Shown: positions 22,341 through 33,367, numbered from the stretch's first letter. The stretch is 64,000 nt of DNA from Lunularia cruciata (GCA_948567375.1 OX419759.1:13174744-13238743), one strand, 5' to 3'. Translations and numbers: made by a program. Notes: generated by a model from the sequence alone, not told the origin.

Positions 22341-23700
22341 CCACCAAATTTGGCAATGAGATAGATCCTTCTGCATCTCAAGGTAGACTAAAGGTTTGTG
22401 ATCTATCTCTACTAAAAATGCCTTCTCGCCTAGGTAGTGCTTCCAATGCTTGGTTGCTAGAACAATGGCCAGCTCTTCTTGTTCTGTGGTGTGGTAGTTG
22501 CGCTCTGTCGGTAACAACTTTTGAGAGAAATATGCAATTGGATGCCATCCGTCATGCCACTCTTGTTGTAGGATTGCTCCTATTGCTATGCCTTATGCAT
22601 CTATAGCCAACTTGATTGGACGTTTTGGGTCATACCACTTCAAGATTGGTGCATGTAACAAGGCGGCCTTCAATTCTTGAAAGGCCAACTCTTGTGCAGT
22701 TCCCCATGTCCACTTTGTCCCCTTGCCAAGTAGTGCCGTTAAAGGCTGTGCAACCTTGGAGAAGTCCTTGACAAATCTACGATAGAATCCCGTCAACCCC
22801 AAGTAGCTCTTAAGTTGAGTCTGATCTTCTGGGGCACTCCATTTTTGAATGACCTCTATTTTATTTGTCAATCCTTGAATGCCCTCTTTACTTACACTAT
22901 GCCCTAAGTAGTCTACTTCAAACTTGCCAAACTCACACTTTGAGATTTTGGCGTACAACTGATTCTGTCTTAGAATCTGGAGGACCTCTCATAGATGTTG
23001 TTGGTGTTTTGTCATCGTGCTACTGTATACTAAGATATCATCCAAGAATACGATAATGGACTTATCTAAGTATGGACAAAATATGTCATTCATTAGACTC
23101 ATGAAAGTGGCAGGTGCATTGGTGAGGCCAAAAGGCATCACAAGATACTCAAAGTGGCCATACCTGGTTCGAAAGGCAATTTTGTACACATCCTCCTCTG
23201 CAATTCAGATTTGATTGTAACCGCTCTGCAAGTCCAGTTTGGTGAAGTATTTTGCTCCATGGAGTTGATCAAATAGGTCATCCATGTGAGGTAAGGGGTA
23301 TTTGTTTCATTGTTTGCTGATTGAGACCCTGATAGTCAATACACATGCGCATTGTACCATCTTTCTTCTTCACAAACAAGACAAGGGCCCCATATGGTGA
23401 TATGCTAGGTTGGATGAACCCTTTCTACAGCATCTCCTCAATTTGAGTCTTACACTCCTCCAACTCATGAGGTGATAGGCGATATGGGGCCTTACAAAGA
23501 GGCGTCTTCCTCAGAAGTGTCTCAATTTTGTGATCTACTCGCCTTTTTGGTGATAATCTTGAGGGTAGATCATCGGGAAAGACATCTTGAAACTCATCCA
23601 CCACATCCTTCAATTTCTCAGGAATTTGTCCATCAAGTTATGCACTCTAGACTTCTCTTATTAGACGCATAAAACATCTATTGGTCTTATAGACAGTTGC
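22341..23700 (-). pseudogene. GA-2 reverse transcriptase and RNase H
   Basis: RNase H (22517-22341, IDHKPLVYLEM), connection (22958-22593, GLTGFYRRFVKDFSKV), palm with [11 protein letters not shown] (23189-22989) and the RT N-terminus (23613-23300) follow in order. Stops and frameshifts separate them. The catalytic DD is intact. Confidence 0.82.
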
Positions 23701-23990
23701 CGTCCCTACGACATATAGAGGCAGTTTTTGCCTGTGTGATTTTTCTTTAACCCCAATGATTGACCATTGGTGGGTTCTCACTACTTTCTTCCTCCAATCC
23801 ACCATAGGGTTGTACTGCTCCATCCATGGTATGCCTAAAATTGCATCATAATGAGCTAACTATATCACTCGCCACTCAATTGCTTCCTAATATTCTCCTA
23901 CAAAGAGGGTTACCCGTCTAGGTAATGATTCAATCCTCTCTATTTGCCCATGTGGTAAGTCTACTTCTTCACTTCCATCTCTCTCTAGAT

Positions 23991-24437
23991 TGTCACGCCA
24001 TTTGTAGTTCCGCATCTAGATGCTCGGACACTGGAGTTCCAGTGATGGTAGTTAGAGTTATTCTAGCTGTTTCTCAGGGACTACTTTCTGACGGTTAGAT
24101 TTCGTGCTCGGGGTACTGACTTCACGGTGGGGCCCACCGTCACTTTGCACCGTTTGCACCGTCGAGTGTGCCGTCAGCGGGACCGTTAGGGTTTCAGGGC
24201 TAGCTCAAGTCCAGGAGGTATAGTTTCGAAGTGAGCTCCAGAGAGCTCACTTCTCTGATGTTGAGCCTTCGAGTTCCTGGCTATGGTGGACAGAGGCCGG
24301 CGAGCGTCACCTGGATTCTCTATGCTTGAGTGGGTGTGGCTTGACTGTAATCATGCCCAGTTGTTGGCAGTTTATAGAGTGACAGATCAAGTACTGATCT
24401 GAGTTGAGTTGAGTTGAAAGTGTTAAGCAATCTGATT
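23991..24437 (+). repeat. GM-inner left terminal segment A
   Basis: This 447-bp segment starts TGTCACGCC at the target junction and ends GCAATCTGATT. It is nearly identical to the internal copy at 33370-33817. Unlike an ordinary 5' LTR it is not followed by the B segment. It includes a run of CCGT-containing motifs (about 24136-24190) and a weak TATA-like TTTATAG at 24371. Confidence 0.92.
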
Positions 24438-25680
24438 ACATCAGAGAAGTGAAGTCAGGGGGAAATCGGGTGCAGGAACGTTGAGTGTTGGTGGTATCTC
24501 CAAGCTCAGTGGATCGTGGTAGCTCGATTCAGGTTCTGTGTTTCCCTAGTGTGCAGAAGCTCGTGTAGTTGATGCAAATTTGGCAGTTAGGCGGACGGTG
24601 TGCGGAAGCGCTGGCCAAATTTCGAGCAACGAAGGAGCAATTTTCAAGCAGTGTTGTGATTTTGAGCTCAGGAGGTGAAGGCAGGACCAATTTGCTGCGA
24701 GTTGGGCTCAGAAAGTGAAATTGAAGGTGGAGTTGGAAAGCTCTTCTCATGAAATTGTGATTTGGAAAAACCCGTTTTGTCAATTTGGCTCGAGTGGAAA
24801 GTTAGCGGGGGATTTGGCGGACATCCATCTTTAGGGTTTACGTCAGACTTTACGTCAGATTTTTGGGCCAGAATTGGAGGAGTTTCGCTGTTTGGCCAGA
24901 TTTGGAGAAGTTTCGCTAGTTTGGAGGAGTTTCGCAGATTTGGAGAAGTTTCGCCAATTTTGGAGGAGGTTCAAAGTGGCAACAAGAAAGGCCTCATTTG
25001 GCTGAATTTTGGCGTTTCGAGGCTTCGAGGCATAGGGCTGTGGGCTATGAGAGGCTACGAAGGCCTAGAAGGGCCAGCAAGCCAACTTGCTGGCGTGAGG
25101 CTAGCTAGTTTAGTGTAGATCTTGGTCATTGGTTGGCAAAATCTGCCTTTCTTGCTAGATTGTGCGCAACAGGGTTTGACCCCTAGATCTCTTGTTCCTA
25201 GACTGGTGCCCTAGCCAATTGGTCCACCCTCACTTGTTGTCATAGTGACTGTGCCACTGTTATCTATACACATGTAGCTTTGGCTAGGAGAGGCAGTTTG
25301 ATCCCATTCTTGGTGATCCTAGTAGCTTAGGACTTAAATACGAACTACTCTTATGTCAAATGCCAAATGGTGGCAGAGTCAGTCCCGTGTTGTGTTATGA
25401 GATGGAGGGTTTTCGTTTAGATTTCTTGTGATTGGATCCCCTCCATTCTTTGCTTCTTGTTTGTGCACCACGTTTGTGTGAGGTGCCTTGACTTTTGAGC
25501 GTTGGTGCTCTGGTGTGCTCTCGGTGGTGAGGCTGGAGTGATGACCAGTCAGACTACCTTTGTTTCTCTCCGGTGAGGCAGGAAGTGATGACTTGCAGAC
25601 CGTGAGAGTGCGTGTTATGATGGCAGGTTACAGGTTGCCCTTCCCTTAGTGTAGTTATCTCGGTTAGAGTTACATTAGTG
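24438..25680 (+). other. GM-inner leader with a weak primer-site candidate and short repeats
   Basis: About 1.2 kb of leader lies between segment A and the coding frame. Right after A the sequence ACATCAGAGAAG shares only ATCAGAG with the initiator Met-tRNA site, so the primer is uncertain. At 24873-24970 a short unit, TTGGAGRAGTTTCGC, is repeated about four to five times at 18-26 bp spacing. I see no convincing gene, although GM-outer keeps the right half of the leader recognisably. Confidence 0.6.
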
Positions 25681-27966
25681 GGTGGTGTTTAGTTGGTGTT
25701 GGCACGTGGCGGTGTTGGCACTTGGTGGGGCACTTGCAGTTGCGACTTGCGGTTGCAGTTGGTGGTTCGGGTTTGCTGTTGCAGTTACGTGGTCACGACG
25801 GAGTTCTTTGGAGATTCCAGAGGAGTTAGCCCTGCAGTACGCAGTGGGTTTACTCGGAGTGGTGCTCGGTATCAGCCTGTATCTCAGGTCCCAGTGAGGG
25901 AGGAGATTGACTCTGAGTTGGAGTTTGACACAGGAGCTGATTCAGTTGAGAGTGCACTTGGTGTGTCCGTACCGTTGTTGTGGGACATGGACGAGATTTA
26001 TGGGGCCTCCAAAGGGCCTAGGCGTTACTCTGGTACAATGGGTATTATTGAGTTGGATGATTTCATCCAGGAGTTTGATAGTTGGTGTGATCTGCAGCAG
26101 ATGCGGAACCCGACTTTGTTCACACCCTTCATGGCATGGAAGGGGTTGTTTCAGCACTTGGAGGGTCCACCGATGGACGACTACCATGAGTTCAGGAGAG
26201 CTCATTTGGAGGAGATTGAGTTATGGAGACAGTATTGGTCTCCACACTATGTCTCCATCACTTCAGGTTTGGTGGCCAGGAGTAGGTCGGCTATACCTAC
26301 GAGTTCTAGCTCGAGTAGTGTTGGTGGAGCTAGTGGAGGTGCACTAGCTGGAGATAGTGCTACTACGAGTGGAGGTACCGCTGCAGGAGGTGGTGTGGTA
26401 CCGGGGTTTAACCCCATGGTGGAGTTCTTCCTATGTTTGAGGCAGAACTACCAGGGAGTGCGGACTGACAAGCTGAGGAGCTTGCAAGAGTTCTAGCGGA
26501 AGGCTGGAGAGAGCCTACGCGAGGCATACACTCGCATGAGGCGGCTGATCAGTTTCACTCAGGGAGTTACTGAGGCCCAGGCAGTCCAGTTTTGGTATGG
26601 GATACTGGACAGGGAGTTGCGACGTAGAGTTCGTGATGCTACGTTGTTGCAGGCTACTTCGCCCACTTTGGCAGTAGTCTTTGGTTTGGCTGAGCGTATT
26701 GAGCTCAACATGGTGGAGGAGAGAGTGGTGACAGCTAGATTTGGTAGAGAAACCTCATCCACGGTTGTGACTTCTTCTAGAGTGCAGCAGAGTGCACCAA
26801 GCCCAGTTGGTTTTCGAGGACAGGGTGGACAGCCCAGATCTTATGGAGCGAGTGGAGGGCCTAGTGGAGTTAGACCCTTACCCTCATTTTCGGGTCAGCA
26901 GCAGCCAGTGAGTGGTGGTGTTGCTTGTTGGACTTGTGGTGGACCTCACCATAGGAGAGAGTGTACTCAGGGCAGCGGACCTGATACCTCTGGTGCATCA
27001 TAGCCAGCACAGAGGCAGTGTGAGCACTGCCATAGATTTGGTCATACTAGTGACCGGTGTTTTGACCTACACCCGGAGTTACGGAGTGGTAGGGCTGCTA
27101 TGACAGGTAGTAGAGGAGCTCCAGTTCATGGAGGACGAGGTGGTAGAGGTGGTGGTAGAGGATCTACACCTAGTAGGGGTGCGGTACCTGCCCTTACTTC
27201 TGACACAGCTATGGCTACTCGGATTGAGCAGTTGGAGCAAAGATTGGCTAGTATGGCTATTGCTCAAAGGAGATCAGATTCGGGTGCTGAGGCTTCCACC
27301 TCATATGCTGGTGATAGAGATGCTTTGGACTTCATGTGCGGAGCAGCACATGTGGATGCATCTGCAGCAGTGACTAGGAGTGTAGTACGTGCTCCAGAGC
27401 CTAGAGGAGCATCAGTGGAGTTGGACCCACAGAGAGGAGAGGTTGGGAGACAGGTCAGACTTCCCCAGTCTTTCACGCTATCTGAGGCATTGCAGACGAC
27501 ATCCATGGTTCCTATACGTCCCAGTGCAGGTGTGGTAGGTGGTGATGGAGTACCTGATGGAGTACCTGCTAGTTAGCCACCTGCTACTACACAGACTGAG
27601 TCTAGCATGATGTTGGGGGCGGCTCAGCTGATTATGCGGCATCCTTTATTTTCAGCCAATGACATGTTTACATTGGGAGTTGACCCAGCCCCAGTGTTCC
27701 GGTTGGCTGCCACGTTGTGTGAGAGTAGGGATGGTGCAGTTCCTACTACTAGAGCAGAGGTGGTTGGTAGTGGAGCTGACTTGGTTGAGGAGCATGGGAT
27801 CCGTTCAGCGACCAGTGGTTTATGGCAGGCAGCAGCGGCTAGACTGGAGGAGTTGCCAGCTAGACCGGCCTTTGAGAGAGCGCGGTTTACACCTAGTGTT
27901 GTCCTATTGGATAACCAGAGGGGGATCTTTCATTTGGTAGGACCTTCAGGGAAGGTCTATACACCA
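25621..27966 (+). pseudogene. GM-inner gag with two zinc knuckles
   Basis: One frame runs from a TGA at 25618 through gag. The true start is unclear; the first in-frame ATG is at 25987. The capsid-like core spans about 26404-26740 (FNPMVEFF, AYTRMRRLISFTQGV, FWYGILDRELRRRVRD). Two knuckles follow: CWTCGGPHHRREC (26926-26964, a CX2CX3HX4C form) and CEHCHRFGHTSDRC (27019-27060, classic CCHC). A short heptad-like stretch (RIEQLEQRLASM) is near 27220. In-frame TAG codons at 25690, 26494, 27001 and 27574 all fall where GM-outer has CAG or CAA. Gag would form the particle and bind RNA. Confidence 0.85.
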
Positions 27967-28686
27967 TAGAGAGTCTTGTTAGACTCTGGTGCGCAGCCCC
28001 TTATGTTGGGGAAGGCTGCAGTTGTTGGTCTGGAGTTATGGAAGACCGATGTGGAGAGGTGTCCATTTCAGATCCAGACATCTCTTGGTGGTGGTTCAAC
28101 ACAGTACATCACACGTGGAGAGCTTGTTGTCCAGGTTCAGCTTGGTCATCCGACTGATAGCTCGGTGGTGAGAGCTCAGGCTATTGTGACGATAGCTGAG
28201 TCCTATGATGTGCTAGTTGGGGGAGCAGTGTTATACCCTATGGGTTTCAATATTGACTATTGGGAGGAGACAGCCTCTTATAGACCTGGTTGGCAGTCTG
28301 GTGAGGGACGGGTATGTCGCCTACCAGTATGTTTCAGTAGTGGCAGTCTTGGCTCACTACAATCCGGGACCATGGCAGCATCAGTTTTGGCTTTCAGCGG
28401 TGCAGTTACTTGGCCTGGTGACTTGTTGGAGGGGAACGCCCATGCAAAGGATACTCCAGTACCAGAGGAGATCACTCGGCTATGGAGTACGAGTGGGATT
28501 GTTCCATCCACCTTGGATGTTCCATTGTGGAGTTCAGAGGAGGCATTGCAGCAGCATGCAGATCAGTTGGTGCAGCAGGCTTGGAGTGGAGCCTTCGTAC
28601 CATCAGGGGATGAGTGTGAGGATGAGCCTCCAGAGGCGATTGCTTTGACACCTCTGGATACCACACTCATTGCTTGGCAGTATCCA
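27967..28686 (+). pseudogene. GM-inner aspartic protease and linker
   Basis: After a TAG at 27967 (CAA in GM-outer) the frame reads LLDSGAQPLML, the retropepsin active site (Asp codon 27982-27984). The second structural motif is VLVGGAVLYPMG at about 28210-28245. A linker of about 130 residues without a known domain follows, running into the methyltransferase. The protease is expected to process the single polyprotein. It has no further stop. Confidence 0.82.
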
Positions 28687-29670
28687 GTAGAGGGGATATG
28701 CCTATTGGAGTTGTTTGGTGGGATCAGCACCGGACTAGCTGCGGTGTTACAGGCGGGTATCCGAGTACAGAGGTACTTGTATGTAGAGAGAGATGAGACT
28801 GCTAGGCGAGTCTCTCTACATCATGTGGCACACTTGGCCTATCGGTATCCGGAGTTATTACCGATGTCAGCAGTCAGAGGTTACCAGAAGGCCTTACCAG
28901 GAGACATTTCCTTATTGGGGGCGCATGACCTAGAGAGACATGGGCCTATTCACTTGGTGATTTTTGGATGGCCATGTCAGGGACATACACGTGCGGGCCG
29001 CGGTTTGGGTCTTCAGGATCCTCGTTCTGGTGGGTTTTGGGAGATGTTACGGATACTACGACATCTCCAGGTTCATCAGTCTGTTTCTCCAGCTTACCTT
29101 TTGGAGAATGTTCCATTGATGGGTGATTCTCGCACTAGAGTGGTGGCGAGTACACATCAGGTCCATTCTTGGATGGGACCTGCTGTATTGTTAGATGCAG
29201 CCAGAGTGGGATCACGGGCTCATCGTCTTCGTCTTTGGTGGACGAACCTTTTACCCAGAGAGGTTCTACAGCGTAGTTATGATGGGATTCAGCGACTTGA
29301 CCACATCCTTGTTGATGATATCTTGGATGTTGGGCGTCAGTCTCAGACAGTGGTAGTGGCTGATAGGTCACCTATGGCAGTGGTGAACGTAGTTGGACAG
29401 CCTAGAGCTGCATTTCCCACACTCATGAGTTTCCCAGGCTCTCATGCTTTTCGAGAGGGAGGACCTGGACTTGTTTGGGACTCACAGTTACAGCAGTTGG
29501 TGGAGCCCAATGCTGATGAGAGAGAGCGGGCGATGGGTTTTCACACTAGTATTACCGCTGTTCCAGCAGTGTCAGAGGCATCCAAGCGTTAGGTGTTAGG
29601 TCAGGCTATGGACCTGAACTGTTTGACTTGGATTGTGAGCCTTGGTTTGGCAGAGCAGCGTAGGATGCGC
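28687..29670 (+). pseudogene. Cytosine-5 DNA methyltransferase domain inside the GM polyprotein
   Basis: The domain has the C5-methyltransferase motifs in order. Motif I is LLELFGGISTGLAAVL (from 28702, binds S-adenosylmethionine). Motif IV is GWPCQGHTRAGRG, with the catalytic Cys codon at 28975-28977. Motif VI is LLENVP (Glu codon 29104-29106). Motif VIII is AHRLRLWWTNL, resembling the AHR form of DNMT3 proteins rather than QRR. The late motif DERERAMGF and motif X (LGQAMDLNCLTWIV, 29596-29640) close the fold. One TAG at 29590 separates the last two; GM-outer has CAA there. All catalytic residues are present. It would methylate cytosine in DNA; the target sequence context cannot be told. It lies between protease and reverse transcriptase, in frame with both. 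Confidence 0.88.
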
Positions 29671-30087
29671 TTGATAGGCATCACCACTCGGACACTTGTG
29701 AGCCCTGTGCCTATCGAGACGATTCAGGCACATGTTGGGGGCGATGGACCGAGTGGACATGGTATTCTTGGGACACATCCAGTAGCTACTAGGGAGAGTG
29801 GTCTACTTGGAGTCCATCCAGGTGAGCGTGGGCTACTTGGATTACACCCTTGGTCCACATGGGATGCAGCCAGAGGACGTATGGAGCTTGCAGCCAGAGT
29901 GGAGGGAGTTTTTCACACAGAGGTTGGGACCTCTAGTGGTTGGGAGCATGACACCATTGCTCCCAAGGGCCCAGTGTAGCAGCCAGTCAGTACGTCTTCC
30001 ACTCCTACTACAGTTACAGAGGATACTTGGGAGCCAGATCTTGGACCCAAGCTTACTGGAGAGGAAAGACGGAGGGTTTGGAGGTTC
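29671..30087 (+). pseudogene. GM-inner linker between methyltransferase and reverse transcriptase
   Basis: The frame stays open except for a TAG at 29977, which is also TAG in GM-outer. It is rich in Gly, Thr and Pro and shows no known domain. Its end (LTGEERRRVWRFLRSH, about 30052-30099) resembles the lead-in to gypsy reverse transcriptases. Confidence 0.6.
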
Positions 30088-31539
30088 TTGAGGAGTCACA
30101 CGAGTTGTTTTGCCTTCAGTATGAAGGATATGGGTGCTCTGAACGGACCTGGTATACGGATTGAGCTGACTAGCGACACACCTGTTTTCCGACGTCCTTA
30201 TCGATATAGTGAGATGGAGAGGACATTGATTCAGAGCCGGAGTAGTGACCTTTTTGAGGCTGGTTTGGTGGAGATTTCACATGGAGAGTATGCATCAGCA
30301 ATAGTGATGCCAGCCAAGAAGGATATGCATGGCAACTATACAGATAGGCGGATGTGTGGAGATTACCGTCCTATCAACCGACAGACCAGGGCTGATCGGT
30401 ATGCCATGCCTACACCGGAGGAGATTTTTGATGCGATTGGGCATGCAAAGGTCTTCAGTACTTTGGATCTTCGAACGGGATATCATCAGTTGCAGATCAA
30501 GGAGGAGGATAAGTCCAAGACAGCATTTTGGGCTATTGATCCTCACGGCAAGGATGTGTTATATCAGTGGAGATTCTTACCATTTGGGTTGAAGAATGCT
30601 CCTGCTGAGTTCCAGAGGGTCATGGATAGGATCCTAGCTGGACTGGATTTTGCTCGGTGCTATATTGATGACATTTTGGTGTATAGCACTACTGTGGAGG
30701 AGCATGAGAGACAGTTGTTGGAGGTGTTTGAGAGGTTGAGATCTCATGGACTCAAATTACATCCTGGGAAGTGTAGGTTCTTCCATGAGCAGGTTGAGTA
30801 TTTGGGTCACACTATCTACCCCGGAGGACTTGGTGTTCAGCAGACCAAGGTGGAGGCTATTGCACGTATTCCTCGGCCTACGGATGTGAGCAGAGTGCGA
30901 GCATTCCTTGGGTTGGCGAACTTCTATCGCCGCTATGTTAGAGGATTTAGTGCCATTGCCAAGGCCTTGACGAAGCTGACCAAGCTTACACAGGAGTGGT
31001 GTTGGGGAGATGAGCAGGAGAGAGCTTTTGTAGAGCTCAAGGAGAGGTTGACATCTGCTCCTATTTTGAGGAGACCGATCAGGGGACGACCATTTCAGGT
31101 TCACACTGATTGGAGTATGTTGGGGCTTGGAGCGGTGCTCACCCAACATGATGATGAGGAGAAGGAGTTTGTGGTGGCCTATGCTAGTCGCTCCAACAAT
31201 TCAGCGGAGGCAAAGTATAGTTCATATGAGGGAGAGTGCTTGGCAGCAGTTTGGGCAGTAGCACATTTCCGATGTTACCTATTTGGTAACCCCTTCACTC
31301 TCATCACTGATCATCAGTCGCTGAAGTGGTTGATGGAGTCCGACAAGCTTTCAGGGAAGCTTGCACGATGGGCTTTGATTTTACAGGAGTATGATTTCAC
31401 GGTTGTTCACAGACCTGGAGTGGTGAACCGTGATGCAGATGGGTTGAGTAGAAACCCATGTCCCAGCCAGCAGGATCAGACCGGAGCACGTTGGCATGGT
31501 GAGACAGATGAGGAGATGGTGCCAGGTTGGCATGCATAA
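30088..31539 (+). CDS. GM-inner reverse transcriptase and RNase H
   Basis: This 483-codon stretch is uninterrupted. RT motifs are MPAKKDMHGNYTDRRMCGDY, FSTLDLRTGYHQL, LPFGLKNAPAEFQRVM and the catalytic YIDD (30661-30672). The thumb and connection (FLGLANFYRRYVRGF) are near 30905. RNase H follows, with HTDWSMLGLGAVLTQ (about 31100), the E of YEGECLAAVWA (about 31230) and TDHQSLKWL (about 31300). The region ends at a TAA at 31537. GM-outer reads TTG at the same place, so this is probably a mutation rather than the native end. The domain looks functional by sequence. It is part of the larger polyprotein, not an independent gene. Confidence 0.88.
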   Translation: MRSHTSCFAFSMKDMGALNGPGIRIELTSDTPVFRRPYRYSEMERTLIQSRSSDLFEAGLVEISHGEYASAIVMPAKKDMHGNYTDRRMCGDYRPINRQTRADRYAMPTPEEIFDAIGHAKVFSTLDLRTGYHQLQIKEEDKSKTAFWAIDPHGKDVLYQWRFLPFGLKNAPAEFQRVMDRILAGLDFARCYIDDILVYSTTVEEHERQLLEVFERLRSHGLKLHPGKCRFFHEQVEYLGHTIYPGGLGVQQTKVEAIARIPRPTDVSRVRAFLGLANFYRRYVRGFSAIAKALTKLTKLTQEWCWGDEQERAFVELKERLTSAPILRRPIRGRPFQVHTDWSMLGLGAVLTQHDDEEKEFVVAYASRSNNSAEAKYSSYEGECLAAVWAVAHFRCYLFGNPFTLITDHQSLKWLMESDKLSGKLARWALILQEYDFTVVHRPGVVNRDADGLSRNPCPSQQDQTGARWHGETDEEMVPGWHA

Positions 31540-31566
31540 GCCTTTCTGTGTATATTTGTAGAGACA

Positions 31567-32900
31567 TTGGTGGTATCTCTCTCAGCGCATACAGGAGGAG
31601 TTATTGAGGTCACAGATCTAGAGAGTGAAGATATTGGTACAGTTCAGCGAGACATTCATGATGATGTCTTAGTGATGGACTATCTTCGCACTGGTGTTGT
31701 GGGTGGCACAGTTGGGGCCAAGGAGAGAGACCGTGTTCTTCAGCGAGCCAGACAGTTCAGATTGGAGGGTAGACACCTTTTGCGTGTATGGGAGGATGGT
31801 AGAGTGCGAGTAGTACCACTTCCATCACAGAGACCACAGTTGGTCCGTCATGCTCATGAGGAGCTAGGACATTTTGGAGTAAAGCGTACATATAGCTTAC
31901 TCCAGAGTCATTATTGGTGGCGCGGTATGCAGACCGAGGTACAGCAGTTTGTTGCCAGATGTGTGGTTTGTGACCGAGTTAGAGCATCATTCAATGCTCC
32001 TACGCCACAGTTACACCCATTACCTATCATGGGATTGGGTTACCGTTGGAGTTTGGACTTCGCCGGACCTTTACCGCTGACTGTGAGACATCATTGGTAT
32101 GTTTTGGTGATGGTGGAGCACTTCTCCAAGTGGATTGAGTTGGTGGCACTTCTTGACAAGTCTAGTGAAGGGACAGCTTACTCGTTCCTGGATCGAGTTC
32201 TTAGTCATTTTGGTGCACCAGCTGAGGTTTTGACTGATCAGGGTACAGAGTTCTTGGGAGAGTTTCAGGTCTTGTGTGACAAGGCTTTGATTGATCATCG
32301 TACTACATCCCGAGATCACCCTGAGGCAAATGGCTTAGCAGAGAGAGTGGTTCAGACGGTGAAGAGAGGATTGCGAAAGTATGGTTTGCAGAGAGGCCAC
32401 TTGGGAGATTGGGATCTCCAGTTACCTTGGTTGGCCATGGGCTATTGGTTCAGCCGGCAAGCCTCCTTAGCATCCTTCTCTCCATACTTTCTACTCTATG
32501 GACGAGATCCAGATTTACCTGCAGCCATTCGTCGAGATGCTACTGTAGTTTTGGACTTGGATGACCCTGATGTATGGATGAGCGCATGTTCTCAGCGGGC
32601 AGAGATCTTTCGGAGAGTGATGCCGATGGCCTTTGAGAACTTGGCGATTGCTCAGCATAGAGATACTTTACGCTATACTACCATTCGAGGAGGAGGTTAT
32701 AGACCCTCGATCCGTCGATTTCATCCAGGCAACTATGTATATCTACAGCAGACAGCACCGACGACACTTGATGTTTCTACGGGCCGCACTATCTTGAGAG
32801 TGCGCGAGGTTTTGCCATCTGGAGTCCTTGTGTTAGAAGGACGTGATGGTGTTGTTTGGAAGGATCATGTGCGCAATTGTGCGCCATGCCACCTTCCAAA
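31567..32900 (+). CDS. GM-inner integrase (DDE)
   Basis: In the same frame as the RT, the integrase begins with a zinc-binding region (HAHEELGHFGVKRTYSLL, then CVVC near 31960). The catalytic triad is intact: Asp at 32056 (SLDFAG), Asp at 32236 (LTDQGTEF) and Glu at 32341 (LAERVV), with 34 residues between the last two. A C-terminal region with a GNYVYLQQ and TILRVREVLPSG beta-rich module follows. It would join element DNA to the host; the 4-bp AGAT duplication fits a DDE enzyme. No tyrosine recombinase is encoded anywhere in the element. Confidence 0.88.
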
Positions 32901-32952
32901 CATTGATGGTACTATGGACCCAAGCTTGGCACTTGTACGTGCAGGCTTGAGG

Positions 32953-33093
32953 TGTATGTTATGTGGCTCTTCTGGTGGAGCTGCTACTATGTTAGTGTGT
33001 GATAGCTGTTCGAGAGGATGGCATATGGCATGTATGACTCCTCCCCTCACGGTGGTTCCTCAAGGACAGTGGTTATGTCCTAGATGTACTTGA
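32953..33093 (+). CDS. PHD finger at the C-terminus of the GM integrase
   Basis: The last 46 residues before the TGA (33091-33093) form a full C4HC3 PHD finger: CMLC, CDSC, WHMAC and CPRC, with the conserved Trp before the last Cys pair (GQWLCPRC). PHD fingers read the methylation state of histone H3 tails. It takes the place of the chromodomain of the GA and GB elements, which suggests a role in target choice. That is inference. In GM-outer one Cys is Tyr and the His region is deleted. Confidence 0.88.
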   Translation, partial: CMLCGSSGGAATMLVCDSCSRGWHMACMTPPLTVVPQGQWLCPRCT

Positions 33094-33260
33094 CCTATAG
33101 CTAGTTCATTCTTTATATGGTATAGATTGCAGACAGGCGACTAACGATGGGGCTCCATAGCACCCGGCCTCTTGATCTTTGCCCATTAGAGGGTATACCA
33201 TATACTTAGAGTAGATGGCTATCTGGAGTTAGAGGGACCTAACCGCCAGCTAGGGGGGCG
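33094..33260 (+). other. GM-inner 3' untranslated region and polypurine tract
   Basis: About 165 bp after the stop hold no gene. The end, AGGGGGGCG (33252-33260), touches segment B and is a likely polypurine tract. GM-outer has AGGGAGGCA at the same point (40828-40836). Confidence 0.6.
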
Positions 33261-33367
33261 ATTGTGGCACTTTAGAGTCTATGTATGACTTATGTGTGAG
33301 TTGTGCTTTTATAGTGTATGATGTTGACAGCGATGTATGTTGTGTAGCGATGTATATACGCACGACA
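33261..33367 (+). repeat. GM-inner internal segment B
   Basis: This 107-bp segment (ATTGTGGCAC...CGCACGACA) is repeated at 33819-33925. It lies between the polypurine tract and the internal A copy, joined to the latter by the dinucleotide GC. Confidence 0.92.

Noticed and set aside
25907-26347. 146-codon second-frame protein in GM-inner gag
   Set aside because: It is a shadow of the gag frame; Gag, not this frame, is preserved in GM-outer.
25690-29979. TAG codons read as Gln by a non-standard nuclear code
   Set aside because: TAG also replaces conserved Trp in the GB-1 and GA-2 chromodomains, TGA stops are common too, and GM-outer shows CAG or CAA at the same codons. Methylation-linked mutation explains all of this more simply.
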